This document shows, in pieces, positions 44,243 to 52,319 of a stretch of DNA of 64,000 nucleotides. Numbering within the stretch: position 1 is the stretch's first letter; each line of letters starts with the position of its first letter. Source of the stretch: Candidatus Sulfopaludibacter sp. SbA3. GTDB lineage: Bacteria > Acidobacteriota > Terriglobia > Bryobacterales > Bryobacteraceae. The notes beneath the pieces were generated by a model. The model did not search any database. It had not been told where the DNA came from and worked only from the letters and a program-made list of their open reading frames with translations. The position numbers and the translations under genes were made by a program. The DNA lies in the NCBI GenBank assembly GCA_945890485.1, contig CAMDCN010000008.1, forward strand, positions 1-64,000, given 5' to 3'.

Positions 44243-46129
44243 ATGCAGCGGATGCGTGAGGCCATCAACGAGGCAATTGAGGCAGGGCGGTACGGTGAAG
44301 CTCGTTCGGCGGTGGAGATGTTGTGGAAGGGGCAGCCAACCGGCGCGGTTGCTAACTATGTGCTGAGTTGCATTCCTCGGTGGCGGCAAACGATTCCCGG
44401 TAAGCCATGGCGGGTGTACTTTCTGCGCTCATTCACCCTTGAACCCATGGTGCCGTTGTTGCGGGCAGGCGGGGGGTTGGAAGGCCTGGATCTGACGGTG
44501 GGCGTGGGGGCGCTGGGTGCTTATATGCAGGAGGTCCTCTCCGCGGACAGCCCGTTGTACCGCTTTCAGCCGGACTCGGTGATTGTTGCCATACAGACTC
44601 GAGACATCGCGCCTTCCCTGTGGGAAAACGGGGTCCCGGGATCAGCCTTGGCGGCCGTGGCCGAGGATGTTCTGGATCAGTATTCCAAGCTGATTCAGGC
44701 TCTCCGAAGTTATAGCCAGGCCGATATCATTCTTCATACTCTCGAAGAACCAGTTCATCCCAGCTTTGGCGTGTTCGACGCTCAGTGTACGGATGGGCAG
44801 GCGGCGGCGGTGCAGGAGATCAACCAGGGTCTGCGGCGGTTAGCGGGTCAATGGTCAGGGGTGTATCTGCTGGACTACGATCGTCTCGTAGCCGCGCATG
44901 GCCGCCAGAACTGGCACGACGAGAGAAAGTGGCTTCTCGTCCGGCTCCCGATTCGTGCCGAATATCAGTACCTTATGGCGAATGAGTGGCTACGGTACCT
45001 GGTGCCGCTTGCCGGCAGGGGAGCCAAGGTGCTGGTGTCGGACCTGGACAATACTCTCTGGGGCGGCGTGCTGGGTGAGGATGGCAGCGATGGCATTCAA
45101 ATCGGCTTGGAGCATCCCGGCGCGCACTACCGCGCGTTGCAGCAAACATTGGCGGACCTATCGCGGCGGGGAATTCTGTTGGCGCTCTGCAGCAAAAACG
45201 AGGAATCCGAGGCGCTTGCCGCGATCAATCGACACCCCGGAATGCTGTTGCGTAGCACGGCATTCGCCGCGACTCGCATTAACTGGACGAACAAAGCGCA
45301 GAACTTGCGGGAGATCGCGCAAGAGCTGAATGTAGGCCTCGATGCGTTGGCCTTCGTCGATGACAGTCCTGTCGAGTGCGAGCGGGTTCGGCGAGAGCTG
45401 CCAGAGGTCACGGTGATTGAACTACCGCCGGAACCGGCGGCCTACGCGGCGGCTGTTCGTAGGCACCCTTCCTTTGAGCGACTCGCGCTTAGCAAAGAGG
45501 ATAGTGCGCGCGGAGACATCTACTGCGCCCAGCGGCAGCGTGCCTCTGCCCAGAGCGAGTCTGCATCCGTTGAAGAATTCTATGACTCGCTGCGCCAGGA
45601 ATTGGAGATGTCGCTCGTGGAGCCTGTCCACGAACTGCGCGTCGCGCAGTTGACGCAGAAAACGAATCAATTCAATTTGACGGGTCGACGCTACAGCGAA
45701 CTGCAGATCCACGACCTCGCCCGCCGAAAAGATACAAGCGTCCTTCAGGCCTCCGTTAGGGACCGCTTCGGCGACAACGGCATCGTGGGGGTGATCATTC
45801 TTCGTCACTCCGGCGACGTTGGCGAGATCGACACAATGTTAATGAGTTGCCGGGTGATTGGTCGAACTGTCGAGACCGCCATGTTGGCGCTCCTCCTGCA
45901 ATATAGTCGCGAACTCGGGTTGCAATGGCTGGAAGGCCGGTTCGTTCCGACCTCGAAGAATCGACCCGCCAAGGACTTCTTTTCCGACCATCAGTTTGAA
46001 CTTGTGGAGTCGGATGAGGGTGGCTCCCGTTGGCGGTTGAATGTGGAGCGAAATTCGTTGGACTGTCCGCGGTGGATCTACGGATTGCTTAGGAAGGACG
46101 GTGTTCTCGGTGAATCTCTTGCCTCTTGA
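44243..46129 (+). CDS. FkbH-like HAD-IIIC enzyme
   Basis: The 628-residue protein has an N-terminal alpha/beta region, a HAD-IIIC domain with the DxD nucleophile in VLVSDLDNTLWGGVLGEDG (about residues 263-281), LCSKNEESEAL and FVDDSPVECERVR, and a C-terminal GNAT-like part beginning LTQKTNQFNLTGRRYSEL. FkbH family enzymes load a glyceryl unit from 1,3-bisphosphoglycerate onto an ACP and remove the phosphate. The ACP gene follows immediately. AGGGAGG precedes ATG 44243. The acyl group here is inferred only. Confidence 0.88.
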   Translation: MQRMREAINEAIEAGRYGEARSAVEMLWKGQPTGAVANYVLSCIPRWRQTIPGKPWRVYFLRSFTLEPMVPLLRAGGGLEGLDLTVGVGALGAYMQEVLSADSPLYRFQPDSVIVAIQTRDIAPSLWENGVPGSALAAVAEDVLDQYSKLIQALRSYSQADIILHTLEEPVHPSFGVFDAQCTDGQAAAVQEINQGLRRLAGQWSGVYLLDYDRLVAAHGRQNWHDERKWLLVRLPIRAEYQYLMANEWLRYLVPLAGRGAKVLVSDLDNTLWGGVLGEDGSDGIQIGLEHPGAHYRALQQTLADLSRRGILLALCSKNEESEALAAINRHPGMLLRSTAFAATRINWTNKAQNLREIAQELNVGLDALAFVDDSPVECERVRRELPEVTVIELPPEPAAYAAAVRRHPSFERLALSKEDSARGDIYCAQRQRASAQSESASVEEFYDSLRQELEMSLVEPVHELRVAQLTQKTNQFNLTGRRYSELQIHDLARRKDTSVLQASVRDRFGDNGIVGVIILRHSGDVGEIDTMLMSCRVIGRTVETAMLALLLQYSRELGLQWLEGRFVPTSKNRPAKDFFSDHQFELVESDEGGSRWRLNVERNSLDCPRWIYGLLRKDGVLGESLAS

Positions 46130-46154
46130 TCTAGCACTCCAGACGGAGCCCCTC

Positions 46155-46418
46155 ATGCTCATCGACCGAGTCCGCATGATCGCATCGGACGTATTTGCTG
46201 TCCCCTTCGACGGACTTACCCCGACCAGCTCTCCGGATTCCGTGGACTCCTGGGATTCGCTGAACCATCTCAATATGGTCCTCGCCTTGGAGCAGGAACT
46301 GAACATCCAGTTTTCTCCCGAAGAGATGGAGGAGCTCCTATCCATAGAACTGATCGTGGCACTGGTGGAGGAGAAGTTGAGCATGAACGGTACCAACCCC
46401 GGGGGAGATAGACGATGA
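46155..46418 (+). CDS. Acyl carrier protein
   Basis: The 87-residue acidic helical protein has the phosphopantetheine attachment site VDSWDSLNHL with Ser at about residue 35, and IQFSPEEMEELLSIELIVAL as helix 3-4. It lies just after the FkbH-like gene and overlaps the GNAT gene by 4 bp, so it is almost certainly the dedicated carrier of this module. A GTG start at 46110, preceded by AGGAAGGA, would add 15 residues and overlap the FkbH gene; ATG 46155 gives the standard ACP length. Confidence 0.88.
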   Translation: MLIDRVRMIASDVFAVPFDGLTPTSSPDSVDSWDSLNHLNMVLALEQELNIQFSPEEMEELLSIELIVALVEEKLSMNGTNPGGDRR

Positions 46419-47581
46419 GTGTTGAATTTCGATATGCCGGCCTTGAGGAATATCCGCAAATCAGCCAGTTTCTGAATGAATACTGGGCGGAAAACCACAT
46501 TTACTGCAGGCGGGAGGACCTCTATCAGTGGTCGTTCGGCCGCGTTCGGCCGCGTCAGAACGATGCGGTGGGTGGGCCAAGCAGCATGGCCGTTGCGGAA
46601 CACGATGGCGAACTGGTTGGAATCTTGGGCGGTATACCGTTTACGTTCAATCATTTCGGTGAAAGCAAGCGGGGAGTGTGGATCACCAATTACGTGATTC
46701 GGCCTGATCACCGAAAGGGATCCACCGCATTGCAACTACTTAGTATGTTCCGCGGAAACACAGGTCGAGGGGAACATGACTACGACATTACCGTGGCCTT
46801 CGGGATCAACCCGGCGACCGCCACCATCTACAAGGTGTTGCGAGGCGAGGTGTTGGCCGACATTCCACGGCAACTGCTCGTGTTTCCCGGTGCCGTAAGC
46901 CGGATGGCCCATCTGCTCACCATCACCCGCCCGGAATGGGAGGTGGAGCGTCGAGAGGCACTCGCCGCGGCCTTCGAACTGCCGGCAATGCCCGAGGCGC
47001 CCGGCGGTGAACCGGTTCCGTTGAACTTAGACGCTTGGGACGATGAAAACTGGTCGATCATCGCTAAAGAGACCTTGGGCGCCGCTCGCGATGCTGCGTT
47101 CTTACGTTGGCGCTACTTTGACCACCCGTTGTTCGACTATCGAGTTGTTACGGCAGCCGAAGGCCGCCGCACGGGCCTTGCGATTTGGCGGCTCGAAACC
47201 ATCTACCAGAAGACTGAGGAAGGGCGGGCGCCAGTGGATAAAATCGCCCGCCTGGTTGAGTTCCTTCCTGCATCCGATGAGAACGCCAAGCAACTCATCT
47301 CCAGCTTTCTCGTTCAGGCTGGGGAGGCCGGCGCCTTGGCTGCGGACTACTACGGATACCATGGCCGATACGGAAAGCTGCTCGAAGCCTGTGGGATGAA
47401 ACGAGTGTCGTCGGTCCCGGATGGGGAGTTTCTGCCCACCCGGTTTCAGCCGCTCGATGGCAAGGGCGGGGGCATCATGAGCGCCATGCTGGTTCAGTTC
47501 GCCAAGCCCGCCTGTTTCGCTGATGCCGAGTGCCCTTGGTACTGGACCAAGGCTGATTCCGACCAGGATCGTCCCAACTAA
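46415..47581 (+). CDS. GNAT-type acyltransferase
   Basis: The 388-residue protein carries a GNAT-like fold in its first half (AEHDGELVGILGGIPFTF, then WITNYVIRPDHRKGSTALQL with the acyl-CoA/phosphopantetheine loop). The second half holds a related fold containing AAFLRWRYFDHPLFDYRVV. It is coupled to the ACP gene by ATGA and is the natural candidate to transfer the ACP-bound acyl group to an amino sugar. Two-lobed GNATs of this size are known in glycan clusters. The acceptor is inferred. Confidence 0.75.
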   Translation: MSVEFRYAGLEEYPQISQFLNEYWAENHIYCRREDLYQWSFGRVRPRQNDAVGGPSSMAVAEHDGELVGILGGIPFTFNHFGESKRGVWITNYVIRPDHRKGSTALQLLSMFRGNTGRGEHDYDITVAFGINPATATIYKVLRGEVLADIPRQLLVFPGAVSRMAHLLTITRPEWEVERREALAAAFELPAMPEAPGGEPVPLNLDAWDDENWSIIAKETLGAARDAAFLRWRYFDHPLFDYRVVTAAEGRRTGLAIWRLETIYQKTEEGRAPVDKIARLVEFLPASDENAKQLISSFLVQAGEAGALAADYYGYHGRYGKLLEACGMKRVSSVPDGEFLPTRFQPLDGKGGGIMSAMLVQFAKPACFADAECPWYWTKADSDQDRPN

Positions 47582-47591
47582 GGAGGCACGG

Positions 47592-48515
47592 ATGGATCAA
47601 CCGACACTGACCGTTGTGATGTACCACTATGTGCGGGACGCGAGCCGCAATCCGTTCCCCGGCTTGAAATCCATGGACCTGGATGCGTTCAACCGGCAGG
47701 TGAGCGAATTGCGAAGCCGCTATGAGATGGCAACTTTGGAATCTGCTTTGGCACTTCTGGAGGGTAAGTATCAGGCGCGCCGCCCCCTCTGCCTGTTGAC
47801 GTTTGACGACGGAGTCAAAGATCACTATCAGGACGTGACCCCGGTGCTTGCTGAACGCGGGATACAAGGCCTGTTTTTTCTTGTCACCGGTTGCATAGAG
47901 GAAGGAGCCGTGGCGGCAGTGCACAAGAATCACTTCCTTTCGGCCAGCCTTGGTTTCGACGAATGGCGGCGGCGCTTTTTTGATCGGGCGCAAGCGTCGG
48001 GCCTTGCAATGCCCACGGTGGATTGGGCGGCGGCTAGCCGGACCTATGCTTGGGATACGCCAGAGGTTGCGGCGTTCAAGTATGCGTTTAACTTTCAAAT
48101 GCCGCCTGCCGCGAGGGACCAGTTGGTGGATGAACTATTTGCCGAAGAATTCGGCGACGAAGTCGCCTTTGCCCGGCAGTTGTATGTCAGTTGGGAGGAG
48201 GCGCGCCAAATGCAGATCGATGGCATGATCCTGGGCGGCCACACTCATCGGCACCACCCGCTCGCCTCGTTGACCGGGCCACAGATGAAGAGCGACCTGG
48301 ACGAGTGCCGTCGGATTCTCGACCTCCGTTTGCGGCCCCAGTTTCAAACTCCCTTCAGCTATCCATACGGGAAGCGCGACTCATTCACCGCGGAAGCGGT
48401 GCATCGCTTGCATGAGTTGGGCTTCTGCTGCGCGTTCAGTACGGAAGTGGGGCGGAACCAAGCCGGAGCCGACTGCTTTGCACTCCAACGAGTCGACTGC
48501 AAGCAGGCTGCGTGA
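47592..48515 (+). CDS. Polysaccharide deacetylase (NodB homology)
   Basis: The 307-residue protein begins PTLTVVMYHYVRD and has the metal/base Asp pair in LLTFDDGVKDHY (about residues 68-79), the His pair in GGHTHRHHPL (about 216), and FSYPYGKRDSF (about 256) in place of the RxPY motif. A long insertion lies between the first and second motifs. No signal peptide. AGGAGG sits six bases before ATG 47592. It may remove an acetyl group from a nonulosonate precursor or the lipid-linked glycan of system B. Confidence 0.83.
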   Translation: MDQPTLTVVMYHYVRDASRNPFPGLKSMDLDAFNRQVSELRSRYEMATLESALALLEGKYQARRPLCLLTFDDGVKDHYQDVTPVLAERGIQGLFFLVTGCIEEGAVAAVHKNHFLSASLGFDEWRRRFFDRAQASGLAMPTVDWAAASRTYAWDTPEVAAFKYAFNFQMPPAARDQLVDELFAEEFGDEVAFARQLYVSWEEARQMQIDGMILGGHTHRHHPLASLTGPQMKSDLDECRRILDLRLRPQFQTPFSYPYGKRDSFTAEAVHRLHELGFCCAFSTEVGRNQAGADCFALQRVDCKQAA

Positions 48516-48540
48516 ATTCTCTAGAAGAGGTGTCAGGAAG

Positions 48541-49767
48541 ATGCTAATGCAACGAAGAAGAGTCTGTGTCGTGTTGGTTGATCGGGCCAACTACGGCCGA
48601 CTGAAACCGGTGATGACCGCTATAGCGGAGCGGCCTGAATTGGAGATGGTAGTCATCGCGGCAGGCACCATGGTGCTCGAACGCTTCGGCTACCCGGCGG
48701 AGATTGTCCGCAACGATGGGTTCCCCGTAGACGGCGAAATTCATATCGAGCTGGAGGGTTCAAAACCTTCGACGATGGCTAAGTCGGTCGGATTCGGTGT
48801 GGTGGAGTTCGCTAGCGAGTTTCAACGCCTTCGGCCAGACCTCGTGCTGTTGATTGGTGATCGCTATGAGGCGTTGTCCGCGGCGATCGCGGCTGCGTAT
48901 ATGAATATCTGCATCGTTCATATTCAGGGCGGCGAAGTTTCCGGTTCTATTGACGAGAGCGCGCGTCATGCCATCAGCAAGCTGTCGCATTTCCACTTCC
49001 CGAGCACCATACGCTCGGCTGAATATCTTGTCCGTATGGGCGAGCGGCCCGAATGCGTTCTCGGTGTTGGATGTCCCGGTAGCGATATTGCTCGGGAGAT
49101 GGATCGCTCCATCAGCGCGGACATTTTGAATGCCTCAGGCAGCGGCGCCCTGATCGATACAGAGAAGCCGTTTCTGTTGGTCATCTTTCATCCCACCACC
49201 ACGCGCTTCGGCGGCGAATTGCGGCAGATGAGCGAACTGCTCGAGGCGCTTCGCACGATTGCGATGCCCACTGTACTGCTCTGGCCAAACATCGACGCCG
49301 GGAGTGAACAGATTAGCAAAGCCATTCGCGTTTTCCGCGACCAAGCCGCACCAACCTGGCTCCGCACCATCACCAATCTAATGCCGGAAGAGTATCTCGC
49401 GGTGTTGAGCCGGGCCGCTTGTGCCGTTGGCAACTCCAGTAGTTTCGTTCGCGACGCCGGGTATTTCGGCACGCCTGTGGTTCTTGTTGGAGAACGGCAG
49501 GAAGGACGAGAAACGGACGAACACGTGGTTCATTCGGCGCCGTTGGCGGACGAACTGTCCCACTTGATCCGGCGGCAACTGGCTCATGATCGCTATGCCG
49601 CCAGCCGTCTGTATGGTGATGGCCGGGTCTCCCGGCGGATTGCCGAAGCGCTTGTAACACTTACCCCTTTCGTGCAGAAACGCCTCCACTACATCTATGA
49701 GGTGCAGCCGGGGGCACATACGACTCCGGCTCCGGCCGGAAGTGTGGCTGTTGGCGGTAGCCACTAG
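48541..49767 (+). CDS. UDP-GlcNAc 2-epimerase, hydrolysing (NeuC-like)
   Basis: The 408-residue GT-B-like epimerase has LLIGDRYEALSAAIAAAYMN, VHIQGGEVSGSIDESARHAI, VGCPGSDIARE, HPTTTRFG and a late AVGNSSSFVRDAGYFGTPVV. The combination is characteristic of NeuC/LegG, which hydrolyse UDP and invert C2 to give free ManNAc-type sugars. The usual N-terminal TGTRAEYG is altered to VDRANYGRLKP. It would feed the NeuB-like synthase encoded at 41990. AGGAAG precedes the ATG. Confidence 0.86.
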   Translation: MLMQRRRVCVVLVDRANYGRLKPVMTAIAERPELEMVVIAAGTMVLERFGYPAEIVRNDGFPVDGEIHIELEGSKPSTMAKSVGFGVVEFASEFQRLRPDLVLLIGDRYEALSAAIAAAYMNICIVHIQGGEVSGSIDESARHAISKLSHFHFPSTIRSAEYLVRMGERPECVLGVGCPGSDIAREMDRSISADILNASGSGALIDTEKPFLLVIFHPTTTRFGGELRQMSELLEALRTIAMPTVLLWPNIDAGSEQISKAIRVFRDQAAPTWLRTITNLMPEEYLAVLSRAACAVGNSSSFVRDAGYFGTPVVLVGERQEGRETDEHVVHSAPLADELSHLIRRQLAHDRYAASRLYGDGRVSRRIAEALVTLTPFVQKRLHYIYEVQPGAHTTPAPAGSVAVGGSH

Positions 49768-49786
49768 AGATATCGGAGGAATATTT

Positions 49787-50632
49787 GTGACCGACCAGAA
49801 CACTCAAACATTTTCAGTCGTGATCCGGGTCCGCAACGCGGCCGAATATATGGAGAAAGTCCTGGATGCCTTTGCGCTCCAATCGGTGCAACCGAATGAG
49901 ATCGTGGTGGTGGATAACGAGTCCACCGACGGGACCCGCGAGATCGCTTCCCGATACGGCGCATTGGTGCTTTCGATTTCCAAGAAGGAGTTCACCTATG
50001 GGCGAGCCCTAAATATGGGGATCCAGAAGTGCACGGGCAAGATTGTGTTTTTCATCAGCGCACATAGCCTGGTGCTCGGCAGAGAGTTCTTTCGAACCGC
50101 GATCGCCGAGTTTACCAATCCCGAGGTAGCGGCCGTCCGTTGTACCACCGTCAGCAAGACACGCGATCTGGAATCGTGGATGCAGCAGAAAGTGCTGCGC
50201 TGGCCGTTGGACCTCTACACGATTGTTGAGAATGGACCCATTGCCAGCGGATGCGCGATTCGGCGCAGTCTGTGGGAGGAGGTGCCGTTCGACGAAACTC
50301 TAGAGGCCGTCGAGGACAAGCTCTGGGCCCGCGAGGTAATGAAGCGAGGCTATATCGTTGTCAGTTCCGAGGCGATGTATCTTCATATGCGCCGCCGGGG
50401 TATGGTGGAGGCCATCCGCATCATGACCCGCGAGCGATTGGCAATTCGCCGGAGTACTGGCGAGATTTGGCCTTTGCCGCGACCCACGCTGCCAAAGCTG
50501 TTGAAGGCTCTCGTGATCAGCGCTCCGCGCGCCGCGTTCATGTTGGCAGCGCGCGAGATCTTGATCTACTGCTACATCAAAAGTATTCCGTTCCAAGCAC
50601 GCACCAAGCCGAAAGTCGGTTCGATCGTATAG
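49787..50632 (+). CDS. GT2-family glycosyltransferase
   Basis: The 281-residue GT-A enzyme starts FSVVIRVRNAAEYMEKVLDA, then IVVVDNESTDGTREIASRYG, with conserved AEDKLWA-type acidic residues in AVEDKLWAREVM (about residue 175). A hydrophobic helix near the C-terminus may dock it to the membrane. CGGAGGA lies just before a GTG start at 49787. It stands between the NeuC- and NeuA-like genes and may transfer an early sugar of repeat unit B. Confidence 0.83.
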   Translation: MTDQNTQTFSVVIRVRNAAEYMEKVLDAFALQSVQPNEIVVVDNESTDGTREIASRYGALVLSISKKEFTYGRALNMGIQKCTGKIVFFISAHSLVLGREFFRTAIAEFTNPEVAAVRCTTVSKTRDLESWMQQKVLRWPLDLYTIVENGPIASGCAIRRSLWEEVPFDETLEAVEDKLWAREVMKRGYIVVSSEAMYLHMRRRGMVEAIRIMTRERLAIRRSTGEIWPLPRPTLPKLLKALVISAPRAAFMLAAREILIYCYIKSIPFQARTKPKVGSIV

Positions 50633-50646
50633 TTTGGAGCAGCCAC

Positions 50647-51381
50647 TTGCCACCAATTTCCGTATTGGGCATTGTGACCGCTCGGGGCGGTTCCAAAGGG
50701 ATTCCGCGCAAGAACCTGGCGCCCCTCTTGGGCCGGCCGCTACTGGCTTTCACCGCGGAGGCCGCACTCGGATCGCGGCGGCTGTCCCGCGTCGTGCTTT
50801 CAACCGACGACCAGGAGATTGCACAGGTAGGTGAGTCACTTGGCATGGCGGTTCCTGTGCTTCGTCCCCCGGAGCTTGCTAGAGACGAGACGCCGACAAT
50901 TCCGGTACTCCAACATATGGTTCGCTATCTCGAAGAGCGGGGCGAGTACTATGACGCGGTCCTGGTGTTGCAGCCAACCAACCCGTTGCGCCAGGCGGAG
51001 GATATCGACGGCGCAATCGAGTTGATGGAGCGGACGAATGCCGATTCCGTGATTTCGTTTTCTGCCGTCGGAGAGAAGCACCCCGCGCGTATGAAATCGA
51101 TAGGCGAAGACGGCTGGGTGGAAGATCCCCCCTTTTGCGAAGCATTCGAGGGGCAGCCTCGACAGCAACTTCCGCCCTTGTACTTGCGCGAGGGATCGAT
51201 CTATCTGACACGCCATGATGTGTTGATGGTGGAGAACTCGCTCAAAGGCACCCGTTGCCAGGCGTGGATCATGCCAGCCGACCGGTCCTGCAATGTAGAT
51301 GACCTTTTTGATCTTCGTCTGGTGGAATTCCTTCTCGCTGGAGCGAAAGAACATGCGAATTCTGGTAGCCGAGTCCGCTAA
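50647..51381 (+). CDS. CMP-nonulosonic acid cytidylyltransferase (NeuA-like)
   Basis: The 244-residue protein has the family P-loop-like motif VTARGGSKGIPRKNLAPLLG (about residues 9-28), STDDQEIA, LQPTNPLRQAEDIDGAIEL and REGSIYLTRHDVL. It activates a nonulosonic acid with CTP. The start is TTG with GGAG seven bases upstream; an open frame extends further upstream but lies inside the GT2 gene. It overlaps the next gene by 29 bp. Together with NeuB- and NeuC-like genes it completes a nonulosonate pathway. Confidence 0.87.
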   Translation: MPPISVLGIVTARGGSKGIPRKNLAPLLGRPLLAFTAEAALGSRRLSRVVLSTDDQEIAQVGESLGMAVPVLRPPELARDETPTIPVLQHMVRYLEERGEYYDAVLVLQPTNPLRQAEDIDGAIELMERTNADSVISFSAVGEKHPARMKSIGEDGWVEDPPFCEAFEGQPRQQLPPLYLREGSIYLTRHDVLMVENSLKGTRCQAWIMPADRSCNVDDLFDLRLVEFLLAGAKEHANSGSRVR

Positions 51382-52309
51382 CTTCTCACCCGCCGCGGCA
51401 CGGATCCTGGAAGGTGCCGCCACGGTGACATGGGCCGATGTGGACTCTCGATCTCTCCGGGACATCCTGCCAGGGCACGAACTGCTGTGGGTTAGGCTAC
51501 GCAGCCGGATTGACCAAAACATGCTCGCGGCAGCGCCAAAGTTGAGAGTGGTGGCGACACCAACGACCGGGCTGACACACATCGACTTGCAGGCCGCCAG
51601 AGAGAGGGGAATTGCCGTACTGAGCCTGCGCGGGGAGACTGACTTTCTCCGGACGGTACGAGCCACGGCGGAATTGACGATTGGCTTGATGTTGTCACTC
51701 CTGAGAAAGCTTCCGGTAGCAATGTCGCATGCTACTTCCGAAAAATGGGATCGCGATCAATTCCGCGGACGGGAACTGTTCGGAAGCACCGTTGGCCTGA
51801 TTGGTTTGGGCCGCCTGGGCCAACTGGTGGCTCGATACCTCGAAGGATTCGAGGCAAACGTGCTGGCCTACGATCCTTACGTCGATCGGTCGAAGCTGCC
51901 TTCCAACGTCCGGCTCTGCTCGCTCAACGAACTTCTTGTGCAGGCCGATCTGGTAAGTCTTCACGCTAGTCTCACGGAAGAAACAGAGGGGTTCTTTGGG
52001 GCCCCGCAGTTCGCGGCGATGCGCCCCGGTTCTTTGTTCGTTAATACGGCCCGTGGCGAATTGGTGGATGAGCCCGCTCTGTTGTCGGCACTGACAAATG
52101 GACCTTTGGCCGGGGCCGCTCTAGATGTGATCGCGAGCGAACACACCATGAGTCCGGGGCATCCTCTGCTAGAGTACGCGCGCCGGCAAAACAATCTATT
52201 GGTCACGCCACACATCGGCGGCTGCACCGTCAACTCAATGGAACGAACAGAAGTGTTCCTCGCCGGAAAAGTCTCTCGCTGGATCGACGAGCAGCGCGGC
52301 AGGCAATAA
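51353..52309 (+). CDS. D-isomer-specific 2-hydroxyacid dehydrogenase (SerA-like)
   Basis: The 318-residue protein has the NAD-binding GSTVGLIGLGRLGQLVARYL (about residues 142-161) and the catalytic trio in VNTARGELVDEPAL (Arg), the following Glu, and TPHIGGCT (His). It oxidises or reduces a 2-hydroxyacid. Its place between NeuA and the amidotransferase, not among amino acid genes, suggests a role in sugar or acyl-group synthesis, for example handling glycerate for the FkbH/ACP module (inference only). Confidence 0.85.
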   Translation: MRILVAESANFSPAAARILEGAATVTWADVDSRSLRDILPGHELLWVRLRSRIDQNMLAAAPKLRVVATPTTGLTHIDLQAARERGIAVLSLRGETDFLRTVRATAELTIGLMLSLLRKLPVAMSHATSEKWDRDQFRGRELFGSTVGLIGLGRLGQLVARYLEGFEANVLAYDPYVDRSKLPSNVRLCSLNELLVQADLVSLHASLTEETEGFFGAPQFAAMRPGSLFVNTARGELVDEPALLSALTNGPLAGAALDVIASEHTMSPGHPLLEYARRQNNLLVTPHIGGCTVNSMERTEVFLAGKVSRWIDEQRGRQ

Positions 52310-52319
52310 GGAGTCGCAA

